Below, one piece after another: positions 1-6,989 of a stretch of 39,927 nucleotides of DNA. The DNA comes from DASVEE01 sp036399695. Lineage in GTDB: Bacteria; Acidobacteriota; Thermoanaerobaculia; Gp7-AA8. Positions within the stretch are counted from its first letter, which is position 1, and each line of letters begins with the position of its first letter. The translations under genes and the position numbers were made by a program. The notes below the pieces were generated by a model that made no database searches, was not told the origin of the DNA, and saw nothing but the letters and a program-made list of their open reading frames with translations. The stretch is taken from NCBI GenBank assembly GCA_036399695.1, contig DASWMP010000316.1:1-39927 (forward strand), given 5' to 3'.

Positions 1-118
1 CCCGCACCCGATACGAACTGCCAGATTCTTTCCAGAATCGACGTATCGTCGTTAGCCGCACGCATAAGTTAGGGCTGAGCCCGGCGTTTGTCAAGCCCCC
101 TTTTTCGCTGTTCGCCCG

Positions 119-370
119 TACACCGCGAGCGCACGCCGGTACACCGCGAGTGCGCGCCGGTACACCACGAGTGCGCACCGGTACACCGCGAGTGCGCGCC
201 GGTACACCGCGAGTGCGCGCCGGTACACCGCGAGTGCGCGCCGGTACACCACGAGTGCGCGCCGGTACACCGCGAGTGCGCGCCGGTACACCGCGAGTGC
301 CCACCGGCACACCTCGAGCGCCCGCTGGGACACCTCGGGTGCCCGCTGGGACACCTCGGGTGCGATCGCT
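119..370. repeat. 21-bp tandem repeat, about 11.5 copies
   Basis: Copies of a 21-bp unit (consensus tacaccgcgagtgcgcgccgg, with single-base variants) follow head to tail from 119. Copies 1-9 (119-307) are close to identical; copies 10-12 (308-370) drift (cacctcgggtgcccgctgg type) and the last is cut off. Because 21 is a multiple of three and the unit has no stop, several frames on both strands stay open and read as seven-residue repeats, but there is no plausible start or ribosome site, so I treat it as non-coding satellite DNA. Bases 1-118 and 371-432 show no gene; the latter holds a GC hairpin (see 396-415). Confidence 0.93.
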
Positions 371-395
371 ACCGCTCTTGTACGCGTGTAGCAGA

Positions 396-415
396 GCGGC
401 GGCGTTCGCCGCCGC
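396..415. other. GC-rich hairpin downstream of the importer operon
   Basis: A 9-bp perfect stem (gcggcggcg / cgccgccgc) with a 2-base spacer lies 18 bp beyond the stop of the last permease gene. It has no T-tract on the minus strand, so it may be a weak or Rho-assisted 3' end rather than an intrinsic terminator. Confidence 0.45.
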
Positions 416-432
416 AGTCCGAGATGCAGTTC

Positions 433-1257
433 TCAGCGGCCGAGGGATTCGGGGGCGCGTACCTTGCCCGCCACGCCGGCCAGGATCAGCAGCGTCACAA
501 TGTACGGCACCGCCAGCAGCAGGTGAAACGGCACGCCGTGGTTCGCGGCCTGGAGGGCGTACTGCAGGGCCGCGGCGACGCCGAACACCAGCGTGCCGAG
601 GATCGCGCCTTTCACTTTCCAGCGGCCGAAGATCACGATCGACAGGGCGATGAAGCCGCGGCCGGCGGTCATGTTCTCGGCGAAGCCGCTGGAGAGCGCC
701 AGCGAAAGGAACGCGCCGGCCAGGCCGACGAGCAGCGCTTCGATGAGCAGGGCGGCCCAGCGGTGTGCGTTGACTGACGCACCGGAGGCACGCACGGCGT
801 CGGGGTTCTCGCCGCAGGCGCGCAGGCGGAGGCCGAAGGTCGTACGCCAGAGCAGGAACGCGAGAGCCAGCGGGATGGCGGTCCAGGAGATGGTCACGAA
901 GACGTCGGTGCGCATCTGCGGGATCGCGGCGTAGCCGACCTCGCGGTAGACGAAACCGGTGACGCCGAGGGCCAGCAGATTGATGGCCGTGCCGGTGACG
1001 ATCTGGTCGGCGCGCAGGACGATCGTGCAGACGCCGAACAGCGCCGCCATGAGCAGTGCGCCGGCGATGCCGCCCAAGAGTCCGGCGGCGGTGTTGTGCG
1101 TCGTCTGCGCGAGGAGGACGGCGGTCATCGCGGCGGTGAGCATCATCCCTTCGATGCCCAGATTGATGATGCCGCCGCGCTGCATCGTCAGCTCGCCGAG
1201 GACCGCGAGCAGGAGCGGCGTGGAGAAGGTGAGGGCGAGCAGGATCACTTCGACCAT
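433..1257 (-). CDS. BMP-type ABC importer permease, distal (NupQ/YufQ-like)
   Basis: A 274-residue inner-membrane permease of the branched-chain-amino-acid/nucleoside permease superfamily (BPD_transp_2). The N-terminus reads MVEVILLALTFSTPLLLAVL and is followed by GGIINLGIEGMM, the family hallmark, then about eight hydrophobic segments. The frame stays open far upstream, but the ATG at 1257 gives the normal family start and overlaps the preceding permease gene by 13 bp, which fits translational coupling. Last gene of a four-gene operon (binding lipoprotein, ATPase, permease, permease). By family precedent the system imports nucleosides or related purine compounds; substrate is not visible from sequence. 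Confidence 0.9.
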   Translation of the reverse strand: MVEVILLALTFSTPLLLAVLGELTMQRGGIINLGIEGMMLTAAMTAVLLAQTTHNTAAGLLGGIAGALLMAALFGVCTIVLRADQIVTGTAINLLALGVTGFVYREVGYAAIPQMRTDVFVTISWTAIPLALAFLLWRTTFGLRLRACGENPDAVRASGASVNAHRWAALLIEALLVGLAGAFLSLALSSGFAENMTAGRGFIALSIVIFGRWKVKGAILGTLVFGVAAALQYALQAANHGVPFHLLLAVPYIVTLLILAGVAGKVRAPESLGR

Positions 1258-2207
1258 CGGCGCCTCTCCAGTGCTGCGAAGACGACGAGGACGAGGATCA
1301 CGACGGCCTGCCCGAGCGTGGCCACGGTCGATGAGATGTTGGCCGTGCGCTGCAGCTCCCCGGAGCCGGTGACGAGCGCGCCGAAGAAGAAGGCGGAGGC
1401 GATGACGGCCAGCGGATGGAGCTGCGCGAGGAGGGCGACGGCGATGCCGGAGTAACCGTAGCCAGCGGCGAAGCGCTCGAAAAGCCGGTGCGTGACGCCG
1501 AGGAGCTCGATGCCGCCCGCCAGTCCGGCCAGCGCGCCGGAGAAGGCCATGGCCCGCACGATCTGCCCGTTCACGTTGATCCCCGCCCAGCGCGCGGCGA
1601 ACGGGTTGAAGCCGGTGGCGCGCAGGCGCAGCCCTTCCGTCGTGCGGTAGAGCAGCCACCAGGCGGCTACGCTCATGAGGACGGCGATGAGGATCCCGGC
1701 GTGCAGCGCACCGATCGCCGGGAGCGCGGCCTCGACCGCATCGCTCTGCGGATAGCGCGCGCCCTTCTCCTGCAGCGGCCCATTGACGCACCAGCCGAGG
1801 AGGTGCACGGCCGTGAAGTTCAGGAGGATGGTGGTCAGTACCTCGGGCGCATTGCGCCAGAGCCGCATCGCCGTGGCCAGTGACGCCCACGCCGCACCGG
1901 CGAGCATGGAGGCGAGGAGCGAAGCGACGACACCGTACGGCGCCGCCAGGTACGCCGCCAGCGCCCCGGCCAGGAACTGCCCCTCGGCGCCGATGTTCCA
2001 GACGCCGGCGCGGAACGCCAGGGCCACGGAGAGCCCGGTGAGCAGGAGCGGGACGGATTTGAGGAGGGTACCTTCGAGCGCGAATCGCGAGCCGACGGAG
2101 CCTTCGACGAGGACGGACAGCAGCTCGCGCGGGGAGTGGCCGAAGGCCGCGCCGGAGAGAGCGAGGAGCAGGACCGCGAGCGCGGCGGCGGCCAGGGGGA
2201 GGAGCAC
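1245..2207 (-). CDS. BMP-type ABC importer permease, proximal (NupP/YufP-like)
   Basis: A 320-residue multi-spanning permease. It carries GVWNIGAEGQFLAGA near residue 70, the conserved N-G-EGQ signature of the first permease of BMP/ribonucleoside importers, and a second conserved block (LRATGFNPFAARWAGINV) corresponding to the cytoplasmic loop that contacts the ATPase. The start taken is GTG at 2207. An AGGAG-like site (about 2226-2230) lies 16 bases upstream, a better distance from a CTG at 2216, so the true start could be slightly earlier. A 154-bp inverted repeat separates it from the upstream ATPase gene, which would put a long hairpin in the operon mRNA. Confidence 0.9.
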   Translation of the reverse strand: MLLPLAAAALAVLLLALSGAAFGHSPRELLSVLVEGSVGSRFALEGTLLKSVPLLLTGLSVALAFRAGVWNIGAEGQFLAGALAAYLAAPYGVVASLLASMLAGAAWASLATAMRLWRNAPEVLTTILLNFTAVHLLGWCVNGPLQEKGARYPQSDAVEAALPAIGALHAGILIAVLMSVAAWWLLYRTTEGLRLRATGFNPFAARWAGINVNGQIVRAMAFSGALAGLAGGIELLGVTHRLFERFAAGYGYSGIAVALLAQLHPLAVIASAFFFGALVTGSGELQRTANISSTVATLGQAVVILVLVVFAALERRRWSK

Positions 2208-2243
2208 GCGCCTCAGAACGTTTCTCCTGGAGCGCCGGCTGAG

Positions 2244-2397
2244 TTTGGAGTCCGGCAGCGATGGTTCACCAACTGCCGCTTTCCTACAGCGGCAGCGTCG
2301 AGCTGCCGCCCACGTGGTGCAGCAACCAGGGGTGGAAGCTCGACGCTGCCGCTATAAGAAAGCGGCAGCTCATGAAGCGCCGCTGCCACACTCCATA
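2244..2397. repeat. 154-bp inverted-repeat element, copy 1 (MITE/REP-like)
   Basis: The two halves are near-perfect inverted repeats. The left arm starts tttggagtccggcagcga and continues through ctgccgctttcctacagcgg; the reverse complement of the right arm starts tatggagtgtggcagcgg and continues through ctgccgctttcttatagcgg. Each arm also holds smaller palindromes around agctgccgc / gcggcag. It lies between the ATPase stop (2404) and the next permease start (2207), inside an operon. A second copy of nearly the same length is at 33234-33386. No transposase is present, so it would need mobilisation in trans. Confidence 0.9.
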
Positions 2398-2403
2398 CCG
2401 GCT

Positions 2404-3729
2404 TCATCCAACCCCCGCCATGAGACTGGCCACGCGTGCCACGGCTTCCCGCGGCGCCATGCGCTCCGACAGCTTGCCGCGATAGATCACCTGAATGGCA
2501 TCCGCCAGCGCGAACGCCTCATCGAGATCGGAGGTAATCAGCAGGATCGCGGCGCCGGCATCGGCAGCGGCGCGCAAGCGCTCGTGCACGAAGCGCGCGG
2601 ATTCGATGTCCAGCCCACGCGTCGGCTCGGCGGCCACGATGACGTCCGGTTTGCGTTCCAGCTCGCGCGCGAGCACGACCTTCTGTTGGTTGCCGCCCGA
2701 GAGGTCGCCCGTGCGCTGGGAAGCCCCATGCGCGCGGATGCCGAACAGGGCGATCATCTCCTCCGCGTGCTTCTGCGCTTCGCGCGGATGCCATCGTGGC
2801 GCCGTGAGGGCCAGGTTCTCCGCGATCGACATCTCCGCGACGATGCCGTCGCGCGTGCGGTCCTCCGGGATGTGGGCGATGCGCAGCCCGTCGGGACGAA
2901 GGTCGCGCAGCCGCGCGGCGAGCTCGCTCTGGCCGTTGCCGGCGACTCCGGCGATGGCCACGATCTCGTGGCGCATCAGGACGAGACCGTCGAGGGTCAG
3001 CAGTGGCTGGCCGGCCTTTTCGTGGGGCCGGACAGACAGGAGTGTCTGTCCCACATCTTCAGACCCTCGGGCCATTCCCGTGCGCTCGACCATGGCGTCG
3101 GCGAGCGACGTGGCGGTCATCGCACCGGAAGCACTCTCGGCCACGATCTTCCCTCGGCGCATGACCACCACCCGATCGGCAACGGCCAGTACCTCGGGAA
3201 GCTTGTGACTGATGAAGACCACCGCCGTGCCGCCCGCGGCCAGCCTGCGCATGACAGCGAACAGCTCCTCCGCTTCGTGCGGCGTCAGAACGGACGTCGG
3301 CTCATCGAGGATCAGCACGCGCGGTTGCCGGGCAATGGCCTTGATCAGCTCCAGCTTCGACTTTTCGCCGACCGACAGATCGCCCACACGGCGGCGCACG
3401 TCCGCCAACGCGATGCCGCTGCCGGCGATGACCCGCTCGGCGTCTGCCGTCGACAGCAACCGCCCCGACGAAAGCGCGAGGTTCTCCGCGATCGTGAAAT
3501 CCGGCACCAGCATGAAGTGCTGATGCACGAGCTCCGCGTTGCCGCCAACGGCAGCAGTCACGGTCCCGCTGTCCGGCGCCAGCTCACCCGCCGCGATGCG
3601 CATCAGCGTCGTCTTGCCGGCGCCGTTTTCGCCGACCAGACCGACGATCTCTCCCTCGCGGAGTGTGAGAGACACGTCGTCCAGGGCGCGGTTGGCGCCG
3701 AACGACTTCGCGATGCGGGTGAGCTGCAC
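2404..3729 (-). CDS. BMP-type ABC importer, double ATP-binding protein (NupO/YufO-like)
   Basis: A 441-residue cytoplasmic ATPase with two fused nucleotide-binding domains. Domain 1: Walker A GENGAGKTT (33-41), signature LSVGEKSK (118-125), Walker B VLILDEP (138-144). Domain 2: the family-typical degenerate Walker A GVAGNGQSEL (261-270), signature LSGGNQQK (343-350), Walker B VIVAAEP (364-369). It is shorter than the roughly 500 residues usual for this family, because about 25 residues between the domain 2 Walker A helix and the IPEDR motif (287-291) are absent. The interdomain linker contains VGQTLLSVR (226-234), encoded by a REP-like palindrome. The start is GTG at 3729, just after the lipoprotein stop (3732). 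Confidence 0.92.
   Translation of the reverse strand: MQLTRIAKSFGANRALDDVSLTLREGEIVGLVGENGAGKTTLMRIAAGELAPDSGTVTAAVGGNAELVHQHFMLVPDFTIAENLALSSGRLLSTADAERVIAGSGIALADVRRRVGDLSVGEKSKLELIKAIARQPRVLILDEPTSVLTPHEAEELFAVMRRLAAGGTAVVFISHKLPEVLAVADRVVVMRRGKIVAESASGAMTATSLADAMVERTGMARGSEDVGQTLLSVRPHEKAGQPLLTLDGLVLMRHEIVAIAGVAGNGQSELAARLRDLRPDGLRIAHIPEDRTRDGIVAEMSIAENLALTAPRWHPREAQKHAEEMIALFGIRAHGASQRTGDLSGGNQQKVVLARELERKPDVIVAAEPTRGLDIESARFVHERLRAAADAGAAILLITSDLDEAFALADAIQVIYRGKLSERMAPREAVARVASLMAGVG
3031..3056 (-). repeat. REP-like palindrome inside the ATPase gene
   Basis: The 20-bp imperfect palindrome gacagacaggagtgtctgtc (3031-3050) followed by ccacat matches intergenic copies at 31023-31048 and 39860-39885. 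Here it lies inside a coding sequence, in frame, and encodes about residues 226-234 in the linker between the two ATPase domains. The adjoining ggcctttt / ccggcc stretch (3011-3020) may belong to the same insertion. Confidence 0.85.
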
Positions 3730-3731
3730 CC

Positions 3732-4760
3732 CTAGAATTTACCTCGGGGAACCTGGAAAGCGCCGGTCCGGATCTGTTCCTCCAGGCGCGTCACCTCGGC
3801 CACGGTCTCGGGCTCGAGCTGCGCCTTCAGCGCGTCGTTCCAGACGAACGACACGATCTGCTCCTTCATGCCCAGCCAGTAGACCTGCGGCTTGAACTGC
3901 TTGTCGTGGATGAGCCGGGCCATGAAGAGGAAGGCGCGCGGGACGTCGAGCACCGCCGAAGCGACGATGACGTCGGGAGCCAGATCGTTCTGATTTTTGT
4001 TCGAGCCGAAGCAGCGCACCTTCCGCTCGCTGCAGGCCTGGAAGACGCCGCGGCCTGCTTCGTTGGCCTGATGGAAGATGTAGTCGCAACCGGCGTTGAT
4101 GAGCGAGAGCGTCGCCGCTTTCGCCGCGCCGAGGTCGTCGAAGTTCCCGGTGTAGATCTCCTTCACCTCGAAGTTCGGGTTCACCGAATGCGCGCCCGCC
4201 TTGAAGGCGAGGAACGTGGAAGCGATCGACGGGAGATTGATACCGCCGACGAGGCCTGCCTTGCCGGTCTTCGATTCGCGTGCGGCGATCACGCCGAGGA
4301 GGTACGTCGCCTGTTCCAGCTCGAACACCATCGGGGAGACGTTCGGCGCGACAGAGCTGCCGGACGTCGTGATGAAGATCGTATTCGGGTACTTCTTGCC
4401 CGCGGCGATGGCCGCGTCCTGATATTCGAAGCCGTGGCCGAAGGCGAGGTCGAACTTCTTCGCGCCGAAGGCTTCGAAGCCCTCGACGGCCTCCTGGGGT
4501 GTCTTCGTCTCCTGGTTGGAGATCTCGGCGTCGTACGTTTTTCTGATCTGCTGCAGGCCCTCGTAGGCGATGGCGTTCCAGCCGCTGTCGTTGATCGAGC
4601 CGGGGGTGAGCAGGCCCGCCCTGAACGTGCCCGCGGGGGCGCCGGACGTCGTGCCCGCACCGCGGGAGGCGGTGGTGGCAGTCTGAGGTTCCGCGGGTGC
4701 GGAGCTTTCGCGGCAGGCCGTAAATGCGCAGAGAATGACCAGAAGTAGAGCTCGTTTCAT
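3732..4760 (-). CDS. BMP-family substrate-binding lipoprotein (nucleoside-type)
   Basis: A 342-residue periplasmic-binding-type lipoprotein of the BMP/PnrA family. The ATG at 4760 gives MKRALLLVILCAFTAC, a short signal peptide with a lipobox ending at Cys16; the longer open frame upstream has no such signal and is not used. Family blocks visible are GSINDSGWNAIAYEGL near residue 50, FDLAFGHGFEY, TYLLGVIAA, GLVGGI, and GCDYIFHQANEAGRGVFQAC, which form the ligand cleft in nucleoside-binding members. First gene of the importer operon. The gap to the divergent small gene (111 bp) must hold the promoter, and also contains heptamer-type words. Confidence 0.93.
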   Translation of the reverse strand: MKRALLLVILCAFTACRESSAPAEPQTATTASRGAGTTSGAPAGTFRAGLLTPGSINDSGWNAIAYEGLQQIRKTYDAEISNQETKTPQEAVEGFEAFGAKKFDLAFGHGFEYQDAAIAAGKKYPNTIFITTSGSSVAPNVSPMVFELEQATYLLGVIAARESKTGKAGLVGGINLPSIASTFLAFKAGAHSVNPNFEVKEIYTGNFDDLGAAKAATLSLINAGCDYIFHQANEAGRGVFQACSERKVRCFGSNKNQNDLAPDVIVASAVLDVPRAFLFMARLIHDKQFKPQVYWLGMKEQIVSFVWNDALKAQLEPETVAEVTRLEEQIRTGAFQVPRGKF

Positions 4761-4775
4761 CGTGCGCGTGATTGT

Positions 4776-4850
4776 ACGGTTGCCAGTGAGCGGTAGCCAG
4801 TGGTACACGGTGGGGAGCAGTTGGCGATGGGCAGTTGGCGCCTCTCGTCA
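4776..4850. repeat. Intergenic heptamer-type words (gcagttg / gcgatgg)
   Basis: The region between the importer lipoprotein gene and the small acidic-protein gene has degenerate 7-base words (gcagttg gcgatgg gcagttg gc; ggtagccagtgg), the same style as the better-developed array at 30948-31175. It overlaps the expected divergent promoter region. Confidence 0.55.
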
Positions 4851-4871
4851 ACCGATTGAGTAGGAGGAACG

Positions 4872-5069
4872 ATGGACGACATCGATCGCGACAACGGCAA
4901 CGAAATGGACGATGACGAAGAACAGATCGAGCAGATGATCATCGAGAACGGGATTCTGCTGCACAGCCTCGCCGCACTTCTGGTGCGGAAAGGGGTCCTG
5001 AAGCAGGAGGAGATCGACGCCGAGATGGATCGTCTGTACGACGAGATGGAAAACTTCGAACAGCAGTAG
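4872..5069 (+). CDS. Small acidic helical protein of unknown function
   Basis: A 65-residue, strongly acidic protein. The first 20 residues are almost all D/E/N/Q; the middle (LLHSLAALLVRKGVLKQEEI) is an amphipathic helix-turn-helix-like segment; the C-terminus is again acidic and helical. It has no signal peptide, so it is predicted cytoplasmic. A strong ribosome site (ggagg at 4863-4867) stands 4 bases before the ATG, which argues that it is a real gene. It is monocistronic, divergent from the importer operon. I do not recognise the family. The central pattern resembles short modules that recruit or dimerise, but that is only a shape argument. Confidence 0.75.
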   Translation: MDDIDRDNGNEMDDDEEQIEQMIIENGILLHSLAALLVRKGVLKQEEIDAEMDRLYDEMENFEQQ

Positions 5070-5070
5070 A

Positions 5071-5185
5071 CCAGTGCCCGGGGCTCGGGGCTCAGTTGGG
5101 GTCGGGCTCGGGGTTCGGGGGAATCAATCCCGGGCCCCGGGCCCTGATCCCTGATCCCGTGCCTGAGCCCCTGTGCCCCGAATGA
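5071..5185. repeat. Inverted array of ggggctc / ccctgat heptamers
   Basis: Downstream of the small acidic-protein gene the left arm repeats ggggctc-type words and the right arm repeats ccctgat and gcctgagcccc. The ends are inverted relative to each other (cggggctcag against ctgagcccctg), so the transcript could fold into a GC-rich hairpin. No T-tract follows. Confidence 0.7.
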
Positions 5186-5239
5186 AATTCTTCCTCCCTG
5201 CTCCTGTTTCGAACGTGAGCAAAACCCTCAGGAGAGTGC

Positions 5240-6799
5240 ATGAACATCAAGAGATTTCTCTCGACGGCTGTCCTCGTCACGGCCGTAGCCGGCAACCTGC
5301 TGGCGCTCACGCCGGAGCACACGGCGTGGGGCAAAGGCCCGGCCTCGTACATCATGACGAAAGACGAGCAGGCCAAGTGGAAGGCGGTCAAGACGGACGA
5401 AGAGGCCGAGCAGTTCGTGGCGCTCTTCTGGGCCCGCCGCGACCCGACCCCCACGACGCCGCGCAACGAGTTCCGTGAGGAGTTCGAGGCGCGTGTGAAG
5501 TACACGGACGAGCAGTTCACGGCCGGCAAGAAGATCGGCTCGCAGACCGATCGTGGCCGCGTGTTCATCGTTTTCGGCGCGCCGTCCAAGGTGCAGCGCA
5601 GCGACAAGAAGAGCCTGACGGAACAGGGCTTCGGGACAAACCCGGAGGCCGGCGGCGGCGACGCAGCCGCCCGCCAGGTCTGGGTCTACGAGTCCCCGAA
5701 TGCGAAGGACATCTTCGGAACGCCGATCGCGTACGTCAACTTTATCGACCAGTACAGCCGCAACGAGTTCGTGATCGACCGCGCCGGACGCTCGGCCGAC
5801 CTCACGCGCGCCACGCAGTACGTCGTCAACAAGGCGATCACGCAGCCCGACCTGACGGCCGTCCCGACCTACACCACGCAGGCCGCCCCCGCTCCGGCGG
5901 CAGCGCCGGCCCCGGCCGCGAGCACCGCTCCGGCGGCGGCTCCGGCAGTCGCGGCCAAGACCACGTTCAGCACCGCCGCCTACCAGACGGCCGTCGACGA
6001 GTTCCGCGCCGCCAAGACCAGCCCCTACGCCAGCAAGGCGATCTACAGCACCTGGGGTGAGTTCGTGACGGCTGACGGCACCTACTTCGTCCCGGTCTCG
6101 CTCTACGTCCCGAAGGCCACCGGCCTGACGGCTGACAGCAGCCTCACGTTCTTCGGCGCCATCACGGACGAGAACGGGAAAGTCGTGCAGGTCGTCGAAG
6201 AGCCGGCGAAGCTGTCGGCGACGGCGAACGACTTCTACTACGACAAGTCCCTGTCGCTGCCGGCCGGCAAGTACAAGGCGACGTTCGGCCTCGCCGAGGC
6301 CGGCAAGCCGGTGTCGATGGTCTCGACGGACATGACCCTCGCGGGCACGATCGATCCGGCCACGCCGCGCATCTCCCAGCTCCTCCTCTCGAACAACATC
6401 TACCCGCTCCAGACCCCCCAGCTCCCGAACGATCCGTTCGCCTTCGGCGGCGTCAAGGTCGTGCCGAAGGCCGACCGAGTCTTCAGCCAGACCGACGAGC
6501 TCTGGTACTTCTTCGAGATGCTCAACCCCGGCCGTAACGACCAGGGTCTCCCGAAGGTCCAGATCAAGCTCGACCTGGAAGGGAAGGAAGCGGGGAGCGG
6601 CCGTCCGGTCAAGGCCTCGCAGCCGCCGCGCGAAGCGGAAGTCAACGAGCTCCGCGGCGTGCCGGGCCACTACGGCGTCGGCAGCGCCATTCCCCTGGCG
6701 AACTTCGAGCCGGGCGACTACACGCTGAAGGTGAAGGTCATCGACACCGCCGCCAGCAAGACGTACAACCTGTCGCAGGACTTCAAGATCGTGAAGTAA
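5240..6799 (+). CDS. GWxTD domain-containing secreted protein
   Basis: A 519-residue exported protein. Residues 1-23 form a signal peptide (MNIKRFLSTAVLVTAVAGNL). The GWxTD-domain block follows at about 30-130: WGKGPASYIMTKDEQAKWKA, the FWARRDPTP motif (64-72), NEFREEFEARV, then DRGRVFIVFG. An Ala/Pro-rich linker (about 214-240) joins it to a C-terminal beta-rich region of about 280 residues ending in DYTLKVKVID. The family is abundant in Acidobacteriota and has no established biochemical role. The ATG has an aggag site just upstream (5231-5235). A second, shorter paralogue follows at 6990, and a terminator (6842-6872) separates the two. Confidence 0.93.
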   Translation: MNIKRFLSTAVLVTAVAGNLLALTPEHTAWGKGPASYIMTKDEQAKWKAVKTDEEAEQFVALFWARRDPTPTTPRNEFREEFEARVKYTDEQFTAGKKIGSQTDRGRVFIVFGAPSKVQRSDKKSLTEQGFGTNPEAGGGDAAARQVWVYESPNAKDIFGTPIAYVNFIDQYSRNEFVIDRAGRSADLTRATQYVVNKAITQPDLTAVPTYTTQAAPAPAAAPAPAASTAPAAAPAVAAKTTFSTAAYQTAVDEFRAAKTSPYASKAIYSTWGEFVTADGTYFVPVSLYVPKATGLTADSSLTFFGAITDENGKVVQVVEEPAKLSATANDFYYDKSLSLPAGKYKATFGLAEAGKPVSMVSTDMTLAGTIDPATPRISQLLLSNNIYPLQTPQLPNDPFAFGGVKVVPKADRVFSQTDELWYFFEMLNPGRNDQGLPKVQIKLDLEGKEAGSGRPVKASQPPREAEVNELRGVPGHYGVGSAIPLANFEPGDYTLKVKVIDTAASKTYNLSQDFKIVK

Positions 6800-6841
6800 A
6801 CGCGATTACCGATTACCGGTTTCCGGAAGGAGATCGACCTG

Positions 6842-6872
6842 AGCGCCGGTGGCAACACCGGCGCTTTCGTTT
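6842..6872 (+). terminator. Intrinsic terminator after the first GWxTD gene
   Basis: A 10-bp perfect stem, agcgccggtg / caccggcgct, with a gcaa loop followed by ttcgttt, starting 42 bp after the stop at 6799. Words of the gtcccatct / gtcccatag type follow at about 6887-6910. Confidence 0.9.
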
Positions 6873-6884
6873 GGCCTTTCATCT

Positions 6885-6912
6885 GTCCCATCTGTCCCAT
6901 AGGTCCCATCGG
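6885..6912. repeat. 9-mer words (gtcccatct / gtcccatag), short array
   Basis: Three consecutive 9-base words of the family that forms a large hairpin at 27319-27421 and an array at 17589-17652. It sits right after the GWxTD terminator, before the next gene. Confidence 0.8.
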
Positions 6913-6989
6913 GTTCTCTGGAAGCGGGAAATCCCAAATCGGAAAAACCGTTTCCCGCCTGTAACCGCCAACGGGTAGACAATCTCTCC

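Noticed and set aside
119..370. CRISPR-like array
   Set aside because: The units are contiguous 21-mers without unique spacers, and no cas gene is in the window.
88..777. Open frames of 87-229 residues across the 21-bp repeat on both strands
   Set aside because: They exist because the 21-bp unit lacks stops in several frames. They have no ribosome site, and the longest runs antisense into the permease gene.
1783..3735. A 650-residue plus-strand open frame
   Set aside because: It lies antisense to the ABC permease and ATPase genes, both with complete motifs, and shows no domain of its own; it is a GC-rich shadow frame.
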